A stretch of DNA of 64,000 bases from Nodosilinea sp. FACHB-141 (GCF_014696135.1 NZ_JACJPP010000007.1:868001-932000), one strand, 5' to 3'. Shown: positions 42,978 through 54,973, numbered from the stretch's first letter. Notes: a model not told the origin generated them from the sequence alone. Numbers and translations: made by a program.

Positions 42978-44426
42978 TTACTCCACTGTCACCACCACCG
43001 CCGATCGCGAGGGCAGTGTTAGGCTGTCCTGGGTCCAAGTGGCTCCGTGGTAGGTAAAGACTTCATGGACGGTCTGCCCCTCAGAGATTAAGGTATCGGT
43101 CGAGATCGGGGGTGCGCTCCCTTCACCAGCGTTGAGGACAACGATGATGCGATCGCTTCCCAGCGTGCGGCTAAACCCATAAACCTGACCCTCGGCGTGC
43201 AGCACGTCGTAGGTACCGGTGCGCAGGGCGGCGTGCCGGTGGCGCAGCGCAATCAGCTCTCGGTGAATGGTCAACAGATCGAGGTGCCACTCTTTTTCAG
43301 GGGGAAAGGTGCGGCGACAGTCGGGGTCTAGCTCGCCCGGTAGACCTACCTCATCGCCGTAGTAAACGCTCGGCGCTCCCGGAAAAGTAAACAACAGCAG
43401 CGTGGAGAGCACCATGCCGGCGTCATCCCCGTTGACCACCGAGTGGATGCGGGCGACATCGTGGCTGGAGAGCAGGTTGAGCTGGGTCAGCTGAATCTCC
43501 CAGGGGTAGAGCTTGAGCAGCTGCTGAATTTTGTCGGCATAGCCTGCCGCATCCAGGGCAGGGTAGGGATAGTAGTGGGGCTTTTCGACTAGATCCATGC
43601 GGATGCGATCGCCCGCCGTAAACGCCATCGTTGGCCCCGTAAACAAGTAGTTCATCACCCCGTCAAACTGGGTGCCGTCGAGCCACTGGCTGGCATCGGT
43701 CCACACCTCGCCCACAATGTAGGCCTCAGGGTTAATGGCCTTGATGCGATCGCGAAATTCTTGCCAAAAGCCCTCGGTTTTGATCTCAAAGGGCACATCG
43801 AGCCGCCAGCCATCAATGCCCTGGCGCACCCAGTGCTCACCCACCCGCATTAGGTATTCGCGCACCGCTGGGTGGTCGTGCTTAAAGGCCGGCAGGGCTC
43901 GGTTGTCTACCCAGCTGCGGTAGTTCGCGGGCTGCGATCCATCGTAGGCCGACAGCGGCCAGCCCCCCACCTCAAACCATTCCAGCCAGGGGGAGTTGGG
44001 GCCATTTTCAAGAATGTCGTTAAAGAAGAAAAAGCCCCGGCTACAGTGGTTAAACACCCCGTCTAACACCACCTTGATGTCTTTGGCGTGGGCGGCTTCT
44101 AGCAGATCAAAAAAAGCCGGATTGCCTCCCAGCAGCGGATCGACCTGGTAATAGTCGTGGGTGTGGTAGCGGTGGTTGCAGGCCGACTGGAAAATCGGCG
44201 TCATGTAGATGGCGGTAACTCCCAGATCTGCCAAATAGTCGAGTTTTTCGGCTACCCCCCAGAGGTCTCCGCCCTTGTAGCCAAAGGGTGTCGGCGGCGA
44301 TTCCCACGGCTCTAGCGTCACGGCCATCGCCGGGTCATCGAGATGCTGCTGGGTCCGGGCAAACCGGTCGGGAAAAATCTGGTAGAAGACCGCGTGCTTC
44401 ACCCAGTCTGGGGTTTGAAAAGCCAT
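42978..44426 (-). CDS. GH13 alpha-amylase family enzyme (neopullulanase/cyclomaltodextrinase-like)
   Basis: 482 residues. (beta/alpha)8 alpha-glucan hydrolase, probably acting on maltodextrins released from glycogen. Catalytic residues: nucleophile D210 in GWRLDVPF, acid E240 in VGEVW, and D323 in SSHDVARI. GVFNHCSRG (about 123-131) is conserved region I. The opening HAVFYQIFPDRFA is typical of this branch, but the N-terminal starch-binding domain found in most dimeric neopullulanases is absent. No signal peptide, so cytosolic. Same strand and 53 bases after the NuiA-like gene. Confidence 0.9.
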   Translation of the reverse strand: MAFQTPDWVKHAVFYQIFPDRFARTQQHLDDPAMAVTLEPWESPPTPFGYKGGDLWGVAEKLDYLADLGVTAIYMTPIFQSACNHRYHTHDYYQVDPLLGGNPAFFDLLEAAHAKDIKVVLDGVFNHCSRGFFFFNDILENGPNSPWLEWFEVGGWPLSAYDGSQPANYRSWVDNRALPAFKHDHPAVREYLMRVGEHWVRQGIDGWRLDVPFEIKTEGFWQEFRDRIKAINPEAYIVGEVWTDASQWLDGTQFDGVMNYLFTGPTMAFTAGDRIRMDLVEKPHYYPYPALDAAGYADKIQQLLKLYPWEIQLTQLNLLSSHDVARIHSVVNGDDAGMVLSTLLLFTFPGAPSVYYGDEVGLPGELDPDCRRTFPPEKEWHLDLLTIHRELIALRHRHAALRTGTYDVLHAEGQVYGFSRTLGSDRIIVVLNAGEGSAPPISTDTLISEGQTVHEVFTYHGATWTQDSLTLPSRSAVVVTVE

Positions 44427-44479
44427 AGATGCCTTGCCTTGGTTGCTACCGTTAGGCTACCGTCATCTGACCGGAGTGG

Positions 44480-44890
44480 CTACGTCTCTACAACGTGGGT
44501 GCATGCCCCTAGGAAGCAACCGCTAGAATGCCGCCCTAGTAGGTATACCGTCACATTGCCCTGGCCTACGCGAATGCTCTGGAGGTCTTCCAGGTGGGTT
44601 TCTAGCACATCGCGGAGATTGGCAAATTTTTGCGCCAGGTGGCCGCCCTGCTCACTGGCCCAGTAGGGGTTGTTGAGCACTGGCCGAAAAAACGTTTCAG
44701 CGGGCCGAATTTCGAGACTCTCCTCGCCCGCCAGCTTTTGAGCCAAAGCCTCAGTACTGGGCAGAGGGTCGGCGTAGATCACCAGGGAGACTAGGGCATC
44801 GCTTTCGCTGGGATACCAGAGACCGGCCATCGCCGCTTCGATAGCCGATAGGGAGATCGCCAATTCGTAGTGCTCGGGTTGAAGTTCCAT
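44480..44890 (-). CDS. NuiA-like (nuclease A inhibitor family) protein
   Basis: 136 residues. The overall pattern matches Anabaena NuiA, the protein inhibitor of the DNA/RNA non-specific nuclease NucA: a WYPSESDAL stretch near 26, AETFFRP near 65, AQKFANLRDVLETHLEDLQ (about 86-104), and the C-terminal GCFLGACTHVVET where NuiA ends in GISTKVVET. The acidic stretch expected to mimic DNA is weaker here. No nucA-type nuclease is in the window. Its ATG is separated by one base from the peroxiredoxin stop (TGAtATG), so the two are coupled. Inhibitory activity is unproven. Confidence 0.75.
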   Translation of the reverse strand: MELQPEHYELAISLSAIEAAMAGLWYPSESDALVSLVIYADPLPSTEALAQKLAGEESLEIRPAETFFRPVLNNPYWASEQGGHLAQKFANLRDVLETHLEDLQSIRVGQGNVTVYLLGRHSSGCFLGACTHVVET

Positions 44891-44891
44891 A

Positions 44892-45353
44892 TCAGGCGGT
44901 TTGTAGGGTTTTGAGCGTGCCCATGGCCTGGTCTACATGGCCCTTAGGGTTGAATTGGGAATTAAAAATATGCCGTACCTTGCCGTCTTTGTCGATGATG
45001 TAGGTGACTCGACCGGGCAGTAGCCCCAAGGTGGCGGGTACGCCGTAGGCCTTGCGCACCGCAGAGCCGCGATCGCTGACCAGAGTAAAAGGCAGATTGT
45101 GCTTATTGGCAAAGGCTTTGTGCGAGTCGGGCGAGTCGCTGCTGATGCCGATTACCTCAGCCCCCACGGCGACAAAGTCTTCATAGCTGTCGCGAAACGA
45201 GCAAGATTCTACAGTGCAGCCAGGGGTGTCATCTTTGGGATAAAAGTACAGCACCACCGCCCGCTGCCCCCGAAAGCTGCTTAGGGTGACGGTCTCGCCC
45301 GCCTGATTGGGCAGCGTAAAGTCAGGGGCAACATCACCTACTTTGATGGCCAT
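44892..45353 (-). CDS. prxQ: Peroxiredoxin Q (BCP family)
   Basis: 153 residues from ATG 45353; an upstream in-frame start at 45377 seems less likely because the conserved N-terminus is [15 protein letters not shown] and AGGAGA lies ahead of this ATG. It reduces peroxides using thioredoxin. The peroxidatic C46 and resolving C51 are both in [14 protein letters not shown], the spacing typical of the PrxQ subgroup that forms an intramolecular disulfide. Upstream partner of the NuiA-like gene. Confidence 0.93.
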   Translation of the reverse strand: MAIKVGDVAPDFTLPNQAGETVTLSSFRGQRAVVLYFYPKDDTPGCTVESCSFRDSYEDFVAVGAEVIGISSDSPDSHKAFANKHNLPFTLVSDRGSAVRKAYGVPATLGLLPGRVTYIIDKDGKVRHIFNSQFNPKGHVDQAMGTLKTLQTA

Positions 45354-45507
45354 AGATGCAAATCTCCTGCACGGCAATTGATAGTTCTTTAGAATACTTA
45401 ATAAAGGAATTCTTCGCTCAGCGAATAACTGCCGACTAACTCATCAGTGGGCATTGGCGGAACTAAGGCCAGAGGTTTTAGCTCAATCCTCAACCGCCGA
45501 CTGTACC

Positions 45508-45550
45508 CTCCCTTCCCCATCACTCCCCACCCCATCACTCCCACTCTTCC
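45508..45550 (+). repeat. C-rich simple repeat abutting the cry start codon
   Basis: Words such as CCCCATCACTCCCCACCCC repeat up to the ATG at 45551, leaving no Shine-Dalgarno. Similar C-rich runs abut the EIICB start at 49385 and occur in the olefin-synthase linker. The tract is of the dispersed short-repeat type seen in filamentous cyanobacteria. Confidence 0.55.
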
Positions 45551-47008
45551 ATGCCCACCCTTGTCTGGTTTCGCAACGACCTCCGCCTCCATGACCACCA
45601 GCCTCGCGACGAGGCGTTGCGGGCCGGACAGCCGATCATTTCCCTCTACTGTTTTGACCCGCGTCAGTTTGGCCAGACCGCCTTTGGTTTTCCTAAAACA
45701 GGAGCCTACCGGGCGCAGTTTTTGCTAGAGAGTGTGGCCGATTTGCGGCGATCGCTTCAATCCCTGGGCAGCGACCTCGTTGTGCGCGTGGGCCAGCCCG
45801 AAGACGTGATTCCAGAGCTGGTGAAGGCCCACGGCGTTGAGGCCGTCTACTGGCATGAGGAAGTTACTGCTGAAGAACTGCGGGTGGAGCAGGCGGTGGA
45901 AACCAAGCTGGCGGCCATGGGCTGCAAAACAGAGGTGTACTGGGGGGCCACCCTCTACCATCCCGACAACCTGCCCTTTGCCATTGACCGCCTGCCAGAG
46001 GTATTTACTCAGTTTCGTAAAAAAGTGGAGCAGCACAGCAAGGTGGATGTGGCTCTACCTACGCCCCCGAAACTGTTACCCCTGCCCCAAGTTAATCCCG
46101 GCGCCCTGCCCACCCTAGCGGACCTTGGCATGGAGGCCCCAATCCATGACAACCGCGCCGTGCTCACCTTCGAGGGAGGCGAAACGGCTGGTCTGGCACG
46201 CCTCAACCACTACGTGTGGGATGCCGACTGCCTCAAGACTTATAAGCAGACCCGCAACGGCATGGTGGGAGCCGACTATTCCTCAAAGCTGTCGGCCTGG
46301 CTGGCGATGGGCTGTCTCTCGCCCCGGCGGGTGTACGAGACGGTGCAAGATTATGAAGCGGAGCGCATTCGCAACGACTCCACCTACTGGCTGGTTTTCG
46401 AGCTGCTGTGGCGCGACTACTTTCGCTTGATCTGTGCCAAGCACGGCAATAAAGTGTTTTACCCCTCTGGTCTGCGGGGGCTGTTGATCGACTGGAAGCA
46501 GGACTGGCCTCGCTTTGACGCTTGGCGCAACGGTGAAACCGGCTTTCCCCTGGTGGATGCCAACATGCGCGAGCTGGCCCACTCTGGGTTTATGTCGAAC
46601 CGAGGGCGGCAGAATGTGGCCAGCTTCCTCACCAAAAACCTAGGCATTGATTGGCGTATGGGGGCCGAGTGGTTTGAGTCGCTGCTGGTCGATCACGACC
46701 CATGCAGTAACTACGGCAACTGGAATTACACAGCCGGAGTTGGCAACGACGCGCGGGGCTTTCGCTATTTCAACATTCCCAAGCAAGCGAAGGACTATGA
46801 CCCCGACGGCCTCTACGTGAAGCACTGGTTGCCAGAACTAACCAACGTCCCTGCGGCCAAGGTGCACGAGCCGTGGAAACTTCAACCGGTGGAGCAAAAG
46901 CGCTTTGGGGTTATCCTCGGTGTTGACTATCCGCGCCCGGTGGTAAATTTGCAGAAATCGGTGCAGGCTAACGAAGCGATTTACAATGCCGCTCGCGAAA
47001 TTGGTTAG
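45551..47008 (+). CDS. cry: Cryptochrome DASH / photolyase-family flavoprotein
   Basis: 485 residues. FAD- and probably MTHF-binding protein that repairs pyrimidine dimers in single-stranded DNA or acts as a blue-light sensor. N-terminal photolyase domain (LVWFRNDLRLHDHQ, 1-140) and the FAD-binding helical domain (about 210-480). DASH features: the YKQTRNGMVGADYSSKLSAW stretch, LVFELLWRDYFRL, DANMRELAHSGFMSNRGRQNVASF and the NYGNWNYTAGVGNDARG signature. Convergent with the PTS genes; a terminator lies 360 bases downstream. Confidence 0.95.
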   Translation: MPTLVWFRNDLRLHDHQPRDEALRAGQPIISLYCFDPRQFGQTAFGFPKTGAYRAQFLLESVADLRRSLQSLGSDLVVRVGQPEDVIPELVKAHGVEAVYWHEEVTAEELRVEQAVETKLAAMGCKTEVYWGATLYHPDNLPFAIDRLPEVFTQFRKKVEQHSKVDVALPTPPKLLPLPQVNPGALPTLADLGMEAPIHDNRAVLTFEGGETAGLARLNHYVWDADCLKTYKQTRNGMVGADYSSKLSAWLAMGCLSPRRVYETVQDYEAERIRNDSTYWLVFELLWRDYFRLICAKHGNKVFYPSGLRGLLIDWKQDWPRFDAWRNGETGFPLVDANMRELAHSGFMSNRGRQNVASFLTKNLGIDWRMGAEWFESLLVDHDPCSNYGNWNYTAGVGNDARGFRYFNIPKQAKDYDPDGLYVKHWLPELTNVPAAKVHEPWKLQPVEQKRFGVILGVDYPRPVVNLQKSVQANEAIYNAAREIG

Positions 47009-47531
47009 GAGTTTTACTCACTCTAAGCTGTAACAATCTACCGATAAAAAACTGGCAGACCACTACTCTATAGCCCCTAAAAAGGTTGAGACAGGCCGGT
47101 TTCTTTGCGCTCGGTGGAGGCTAAACGGAGCACGGTAACGCTGCTCCACAATTTACTTAAACGTAGTCTGTGTAACGGCGGTCAATGTTGAGCTAACATA
47201 AACTTTATGCAGTGTTGACAATGTCATAGTTCACTAACTGATGCTGGCGGGTTAAGCCCAAAAGATAACGTTCATGACTAGAACAAAAGCACCACTAACG
47301 CATTTCCATAAATCAAACCGTTAAATCAAAACCTTAAATCAAATCGTTGAATCAGCCATTTAACCTAATAACCTCAGCTTTGGACGGCTGGGGTTTTTTG
47401 TGGCGATTTGTGCTGCGCCAGTCACATAGCCCTAGCGCTATTGCGGTTGATGAAACGCTCATTCGCTATGAATTTTGTAGGGCGTAGGAGCGATCGCAAT
47501 CCCCTACGCCCTAATGGTCCAACAGATGAAC
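47009..47531 (+). other. Intergenic region after cry with a possible small RNA
   Basis: 523 bases between convergent genes. It contains three near-repeats of TAAATCAAA-CCGTT/CCTT/TCGTT (47305-47350) and ends in a good terminator. A TTGACA (47214-47219) could be the -35 of a short transcript ending near 47400. Alternatively this is only the cry 3' UTR. No ORF is supported. Confidence 0.35.
47370..47399 (+). terminator. Intrinsic terminator
   Basis: Stem AACCTCAGC/GCTGGGGTT (one T.G pair) with an 8-base loop, followed by TTTT. Oriented to end plus-strand transcription from cry or from a separate short transcript. Confidence 0.75.
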
Positions 47532-49385
47532 CTACACCTTGGCCGCTAGTCGCTGGGCGATTTCATCGGCGTACTGGTCGGCGTTGAGCCCAGTTACCAA
47601 GTGCAGCACGTCATCCTGTAGCCGCATGATGCCTTGCACCCCAGCGGCCTGAAGCGCAGTTTCGTCAATGGCAGCGGGGTCGGTGACTTCTACCCGCAGG
47701 CGGGTCAGGGCAACGGAGTCAACGGTGCGAATGTTGTTGGCACCGCCTAAGGCTGCGATCGTGGCCTCGGCTTTTTGGGCCGCTTGGGGGTCAAAGGAAA
47801 TTTTGACCGGATCGGGAGTGGTTTCATTCACAAAGCCTGTGGCAGGTACTTCCACAATGTCGGCTTCAGGGCCAGCGGTTTTGAGGTAGTCGGCCATGTC
47901 GGTCTTGAGGTTGTCAGACTGAGGGCCAAAAATAGCCTGGGCATTTTGCCCCATTTGCAAAACCCCAGAGGCTCCTAGGGCCTTTAGGCGGGGGACGTTG
48001 ACCTTCGCCATATCATCCACGCTGATCCGCAAACGGGTAATGCAGGCATCCAAGTTTTTGATATTGCTGCGACCGCCAAAGGCCAGCACCAAGGCCTTTG
48101 CCATTTCAGCTTTGTCGCCAGTGATGGCGGCGGTGGATTCATCCACCTCCACATCCTCTTCGCGGCCTGGGGTCATGAGGTTGAACTGGCGAATGGCAAA
48201 GCGGAAGATGAAGTAATACAGGGCGACAAATACCGGAGCCAGGGCTGGGATCAGCCAGACCCGCGTCCCCAAACTGTTGAATAACACAAAGTCGATCAGC
48301 CCGTGGGAGAAGGTGAAGCCCATGCGCCCGCCCAGGGTGACAAATAGCCAGTCGGCGAACCCTGCCAGCACGGCGTGAATGGCGAATAGCTGGGGGGCGA
48401 CAAATAGGAATGAGAACTCAATCGGCTCGGTAATGCCGGTTAAGAAGGAGGTCAGAGCGGCAGAAATCATCAGACCGCCGACCTGCTTGCGGTTCTTGGG
48501 TTTGGCACTGTGCCAAATGGCGATCGCCGCTGCCGGCAGCCCAAACATCTTGAACCAGTAGGCCCCACCCAAAATTCCTGCCGTTGGGTCGCCTGCAAAG
48601 AAGCGCGCAATGTCGCCCCGCACGGTCTCTCCAGTAATCGGGTCTTGGAATGAGCCAATCTCGAAGAAGAACGGCACGTTCCAGACGTGGTGCAGACCAA
48701 AGGGAATTAGCAAGCGCTCGATAAAGCCGTAGAGAGCAACGGTCAGTGGCACGTTGCCGCCCTCCGCTGCCGCTTGGGCAAAGCTGTTGATGCCAGCCCC
48801 AATGGGCGGCCAAATCACGCTCATCACCAAGCCCGTCAAAATGGCAGCAAAGGCGGTGATGATCGGCACAAACCGCTTGCCCGCAAAAAAGCCCAGGTAG
48901 CGCGGCAGGCTGATGCGAAAGAATTTGTTGAACATGTAGGCGGCGATGCAGCCCATAATCAAGCCGCCAAACACCCCCGTATCTAGCGTGGGAATGCCCA
49001 GCACTGTCTTGGTCTCCAAGCCCATGCCGAGGGCGACGGTACCCAGGGTGGCGAGAAACACCACGAAGCCGACGGTGGCGGCCAGCGCCGAGACGCCGTC
49101 GTTGCCGGTGTAGCCGATCGCCACGGCGATCGCAAAAATCAGCGGCAAACTGGCAAAAATTGCGTCTCCAGACGTTTTCATAATGGCGGCCAGCCACTCC
49201 GGCAGCCACCAAAACTTCGGATCGCTGAGAACGCCCTGCTCAATCTGCTGAAGCTCGATCAGGCGAGCGCTGCCTAGGCCCAGCAGTAGGCCCGCCACCG
49301 GCAGCACCGACACGGGAAGCATGAGCGACTTTCCCATTTTTTGCAGCAGCCCGAAGGCGTGGTTCCAGGTTTCTTTGATTTTCAT
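47532..49385 (-). CDS. ptsG: PTS glucose-type EIICB permease with a second, degenerate EIIB domain
   Basis: 617 residues. Imports and phosphorylates sugar, most likely glucose. The EIIC domain (about 1-400) follows E. coli PtsG closely: [72 protein letters not shown], ending TPGRE. The first EIIB (about 425-500) has the phospho-cysteine C448 in [10 protein letters not shown] and [14 protein letters not shown] second EIIB-like domain (about 535-617) lacks it, reading [11 protein letters not shown]. The closeness to glucose PtsG over NagE favours glucose. The C-rich tract directly ahead of the ATG leaves no ribosome-binding site. PTS genes are rare in cyanobacteria. Confidence 0.93.
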   Translation of the reverse strand: MKIKETWNHAFGLLQKMGKSLMLPVSVLPVAGLLLGLGSARLIELQQIEQGVLSDPKFWWLPEWLAAIMKTSGDAIFASLPLIFAIAVAIGYTGNDGVSALAATVGFVVFLATLGTVALGMGLETKTVLGIPTLDTGVFGGLIMGCIAAYMFNKFFRISLPRYLGFFAGKRFVPIITAFAAILTGLVMSVIWPPIGAGINSFAQAAAEGGNVPLTVALYGFIERLLIPFGLHHVWNVPFFFEIGSFQDPITGETVRGDIARFFAGDPTAGILGGAYWFKMFGLPAAAIAIWHSAKPKNRKQVGGLMISAALTSFLTGITEPIEFSFLFVAPQLFAIHAVLAGFADWLFVTLGGRMGFTFSHGLIDFVLFNSLGTRVWLIPALAPVFVALYYFIFRFAIRQFNLMTPGREEDVEVDESTAAITGDKAEMAKALVLAFGGRSNIKNLDACITRLRISVDDMAKVNVPRLKALGASGVLQMGQNAQAIFGPQSDNLKTDMADYLKTAGPEADIVEVPATGFVNETTPDPVKISFDPQAAQKAEATIAALGGANNIRTVDSVALTRLRVEVTDPAAIDETALQAAGVQGIMRLQDDVLHLVTGLNADQYADEIAQRLAAKV

Positions 49386-49770
49386 AGGGGTGGGGGGTGT
49401 AGAGGTAGGGGGTGGGAGGGTAGGGGGTGGATGGGTGATGGAGTCGAGGTGAAGGGGGCAACACAGGGTTTATGTTTCTCACCGATCCGTTGGCAGAACA
49501 GAGGTTTAAACCGATGATCAGCCGCTCCTTTCCGCGAGGTGAAGGGCGGCGGAACGCCCTTCGAGAAGGGGGCCTGGGGCCAGCGAAATGGCCCCAGCGG
49601 CAGGCTTGGCTTTCGTCATTAATCGTGCGCCACGCTTTCCTGCAAGTAGTTGATCTGAATACTGCGTAGCTCATGGTGGGCGGTGCCCACCCTACGGTGC
49701 GAGTTCTCGAAGATGGTGCGGCGGGGCAATGTGGAATGGCATTGAGAGGACCCAGGCCGCCGAATGCACT
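49386..49770. other. Intergenic region between the two PTS genes
   Basis: 385 bases. From 49386 to about 49440 the plus strand is a G-run tract with five or more runs of three or more Gs, a potential G-quadruplex on the template strand of ptsG. A hairpin CTGGGGCC/GGCCCCAG lies at 49574-49597. A REP-like GGTGGGC/GCCCACC with a GGT spacer lies at 49675-49691. No supported ORF. Confidence 0.5.
49675..49691. repeat. REP-like GGTGGGC...GCCCACC palindrome
   Basis: Two 7-base arms around a GGT spacer, followed by CTACGGTGCG. Sequences of this type (GGTGGGC-n-GCCCACCCTAC) are common dispersed intergenic repeats in cyanobacteria. Confidence 0.5.
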
Positions 49771-52332
<2,562 letters not shown>

Positions 52333-52648
52333 AGGTAGGTCCTGAGAAAAGATTAGTTTTGATCGGAGTTCAATTTCGGGACTGCCAAATGATTTTGGGG
52401 TGTAGCAAAATTCGGTCTGAGCCGGTCAAAGGCATGGTGTTGAGCGTTGCCTTTTGAGGGGGAATATAAACATCAAAGATGATGGCCACCCTAGTGGGTT
52501 CAATTCAGCAATCTAACGTTGCAAAGTAGTCGGGTAAGTATCGGTTTTGTTAGGTGCGATCGCGCCTAGCACCGTCAGCATCGATAAGGCTGGGCGCGAT
52601 TGGTTTAGAATCACCACAGATAACCCTTTAATCTCTGTGCATTTGGGA
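52333..52648. other. Divergent intergenic region, PTS/permease
   Basis: 316 bases holding the promoters of the fused PTS gene (minus) and of the permease (plus). The permease frame extends upstream to a TTG at 52547, but no ribosome-binding site supports that. The region 52370-52520 shows no repeat or clear operator by eye. Confidence 0.4.
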
Positions 52649-53704
52649 ATGGCCCAGTCTTCTACTCCTCGCCGCCCTTCAATCAGCCCCTGGGAACGTC
52701 TGGTGGTCTTTGCCAACAGTGAAACCGTCCTCTATGTGCTGAAGCGCATCTTGCAGGCTGCCCTAACGCTGCTGCTGGCCTCGGCCCTAAGCTTTTTTGT
52801 AATTCAGCTAGCACCGGGCAATTTTCTCGATCAGTATCGCCAGAGCCCGCAGTTTTCGCCCGAGACCTTGGCACAGCTAGAGGCCCAGTTTGGCCTCGAT
52901 CAGCCAGCTTGGCGGCAGTACCTCAACTGGCTCTACCAGGTGATCTTCCACGGCAACTTTGGCCTCAGCTTTGCCTACCAGCGCCCGGTGGTCGACCTGC
53001 TGTGGGAGCGGGTACCCAATACTCTGTTGCTCGCCTTCGCGGCTTTTCTGGTTACCTGGCTAATCGCCATTCCCATGGGCATCGTCAGCGCGGTCAACCA
53101 AAACCGTCCTGCTGATCGCGTGTTGCGGGTGCTGAGTTATCTGGGGCAGGGCATGCCCAGTATTGTGACCGGCCTGCTGCTGCTGTTTTTTGCCCAGAGT
53201 GTGGCACCGCTGTTCCCCATTGGCGGGCGCACCAGCATCATCTATGACGACCTCAACTGGTTTGGCAAGATCGTCGATGTGGGCTGGCACCTGATCTTGC
53301 CGACTCTGGCCCTTAGCATCACCAGCTTTGCTGGACTTCAGCGAGTTACTCGTGGTCAGCTGCTCGACGTGCTGCGCCAAAACTACATTCAAACCGCCCG
53401 GGCTAAAGGGCTGTCGGAAAATCGGGTGGTCTACGTCCACGCCCTACGCAATGCGGTCAATCCACTGATTACGCTCCTAGGCTTTGAGTTTGCGGGTTTG
53501 CTGGGGGGCGCATTCATCACTGAAACCTATTTCAACTGGCCTGGTCTGGGGAAACTGACCCTCGAAGCGGTGCAGGCCCAGGATTTGTATCTGGTAATGG
53601 CGAGTCTGATTATGGGGGCGGTGTTGCTGATTGTGGGCAATCTGCTGGCCGATTTGGCGCTGAGCTTTGTCGACCCTCGTATTCGCCTGTCGGATATTAA
53701 CTAG
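52649..53704 (+). CDS. ABC transporter permease, OppB/DppB type
   Basis: 351 residues from ATG 52649 (MAQSSTPRRPSISPW), with GGGA just ahead; a TTG at 52547 would add 34 residues of poor quality. Inner-membrane permease with six helices, a family-typical opening (LKRILQAALTLLLASALSFFVIQLAPGNFLDQYR) and the EAA loop ARAKGLSENRVVYVHALRNAV (about 248-268), which contacts the ATPase. The family imports peptides, nickel or other small solutes. No binding protein, second permease or ATPase adjoins it, so it is an orphan subunit here, as is common in cyanobacteria. Confidence 0.9.
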   Translation: MAQSSTPRRPSISPWERLVVFANSETVLYVLKRILQAALTLLLASALSFFVIQLAPGNFLDQYRQSPQFSPETLAQLEAQFGLDQPAWRQYLNWLYQVIFHGNFGLSFAYQRPVVDLLWERVPNTLLLAFAAFLVTWLIAIPMGIVSAVNQNRPADRVLRVLSYLGQGMPSIVTGLLLLFFAQSVAPLFPIGGRTSIIYDDLNWFGKIVDVGWHLILPTLALSITSFAGLQRVTRGQLLDVLRQNYIQTARAKGLSENRVVYVHALRNAVNPLITLLGFEFAGLLGGAFITETYFNWPGLGKLTLEAVQAQDLYLVMASLIMGAVLLIVGNLLADLALSFVDPRIRLSDIN

Positions 53705-53717
53705 GCGGCAAGAAAAT

Positions 53718-54020
53718 ATGGTGTCTCAGCTCTACTATTTGCTGCGATCGCGCGCCGACGGCAGCTACCTAGTGGCCCGTCCCCACGGTGGTGGTAGCCC
53801 CGATCAGCCGCTTCCTACGGGGTTTCTGCTAGTGTTTACCGCCGACTACGATGCCCTCAGCTATCTCAACGCCCATGCCCCCGAGCTGAGCGACAAATTT
53901 GCGATCGAGACCATCACCGCCTCCAGCCTCAAACCCTTGCTCAACCGCTGGGATTTTCAAGGTTTGGGCATGGTCAATGACCCCCGCCTGCCCCAGGTCG
54001 AGTTCTTTAACCGCAGCTAA
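53718..54020 (+). CDS. Conserved small protein, unknown function
   Basis: 100 residues from ATG 53718, 13 bases after the permease stop, so probably in the same transcript. The sequence (MVSQLYYLLRSRADGSYLVA, later FLLVFTADYDALSYLNAHAP) looks like a compact alpha/beta protein without membrane helices or signal. I recognise it as the kind of short protein often conserved in cyanobacteria but know no function. The alternative start at 53667 overlaps the permease and is less likely. Confidence 0.65.
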   Translation: MVSQLYYLLRSRADGSYLVARPHGGGSPDQPLPTGFLLVFTADYDALSYLNAHAPELSDKFAIETITASSLKPLLNRWDFQGLGMVNDPRLPQVEFFNRS

Positions 54021-54103
54021 CCAGGGCTTCCTCAAAACCAAGAAAAAGTCATCGCGGCACAATAGATCAATAGCTGATACCCCCCATTCCAGCCATAGCA
54101 GCC

Positions 54104-54973
54104 ATGGCCAATAGAACGCAATACCTGCTGGAATTAGTCCGTCGCAACGTTAAACCGTACATCGCTAACCCAAAGACCAAAGCCGTTATGGTCACAGGTT
54201 CAGTGGCAGAGGGACGGTGTGATGAGTATTCAGATTGCGATGTGATGCTGTACTACGATGAGCTGCCTACCGATGGTGAGTTGGCTCTGGCACGGCAGCA
54301 CAATCAAGGTGCAGAATTAATTGAATTTTTGGGCGATCGCCAGTCGGGTGCGTTTGGTGAAACCTTTCGGGTACATGGGGTTGAATGCCAGTTTGCCCAT
54401 ACTGCGATCGTCCAGTGGGAAGCAGAAATGGCCACCGTTCTGGAGAAGTTTGAGATTCAACCCGGCATCATGAAAATGCTGCACGGCACCCTAATTGGCA
54501 TGCCGCTCTACGGGGAAGCCCTCATTCAGCAGTGGAAAGACAACATCGCTAAGTATCCTGACCAACTCGCCCAGGCTATGGTAGAGCACCATCTCAGGTT
54601 TTTCGCCCTTTGGGGCATGCAGCCCAAGCTTGCTCGGCGCGATGCCACCCTCTGGTATTACCAAATTCTGGTTGAGTCTGCCCAAAATATTCTCGGCGTG
54701 CTGTCGGGCTTAAATCGTCTGTACTTCTCAACGTTTCAATTCAAGCGCATGGGCACCTTGATCGAGCAAATGGAGATCGCCCCTCAGAATCTTGCAGTTC
54801 GTCTAAAGGGTTTGTTTTACCAAGAGGAACCTATCGCAGCGCTTAACCTGGAATCCTTGGTACAAGAAACTGTAGCGCTAGTCGAGGCTCACATGCCTCG
54901 GATAGATACCACTTTTGCCAAGCGACAGCTAGGGTGGAGACAGCAGCCGTGGCAGATTATGTCAGCCGATTAG
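54104..54973 (+). CDS. Nucleotidyltransferase-domain protein
   Basis: 289 residues. The N-terminus carries the pol-beta-type nucleotidyltransferase signature GSVAEGRCDEYSDCDVMLYY (about residues 32-51), with the two metal-binding aspartates of SDCD; a third acidic position may be E in VHGVECQFA. The remaining 180 residues are helical, resembling C-terminal domains of aminoglycoside- or lincosamide-type nucleotidyltransferases, so it may adenylylate a small molecule or a protein. It is not obviously a HEPN/MNT toxin-antitoxin pair, since no HEPN gene is adjacent. Lower GC and codon use differ slightly from neighbours. Confidence 0.75.
   Translation: MANRTQYLLELVRRNVKPYIANPKTKAVMVTGSVAEGRCDEYSDCDVMLYYDELPTDGELALARQHNQGAELIEFLGDRQSGAFGETFRVHGVECQFAHTAIVQWEAEMATVLEKFEIQPGIMKMLHGTLIGMPLYGEALIQQWKDNIAKYPDQLAQAMVEHHLRFFALWGMQPKLARRDATLWYYQILVESAQNILGVLSGLNRLYFSTFQFKRMGTLIEQMEIAPQNLAVRLKGLFYQEEPIAALNLESLVQETVALVEAHMPRIDTTFAKRQLGWRQQPWQIMSAD

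Noticed and set aside
49240..49674. 144-codon minus-strand ORF over the ptsG start
   Set aside because: It translates the C-rich repeat and overlaps ptsG in another frame; low-complexity protein without homology signs.
54104..54973. HEPN/MNT-type toxin-antitoxin
   Set aside because: The nucleotidyltransferase is much longer than MNT antitoxins and no HEPN gene is adjacent.
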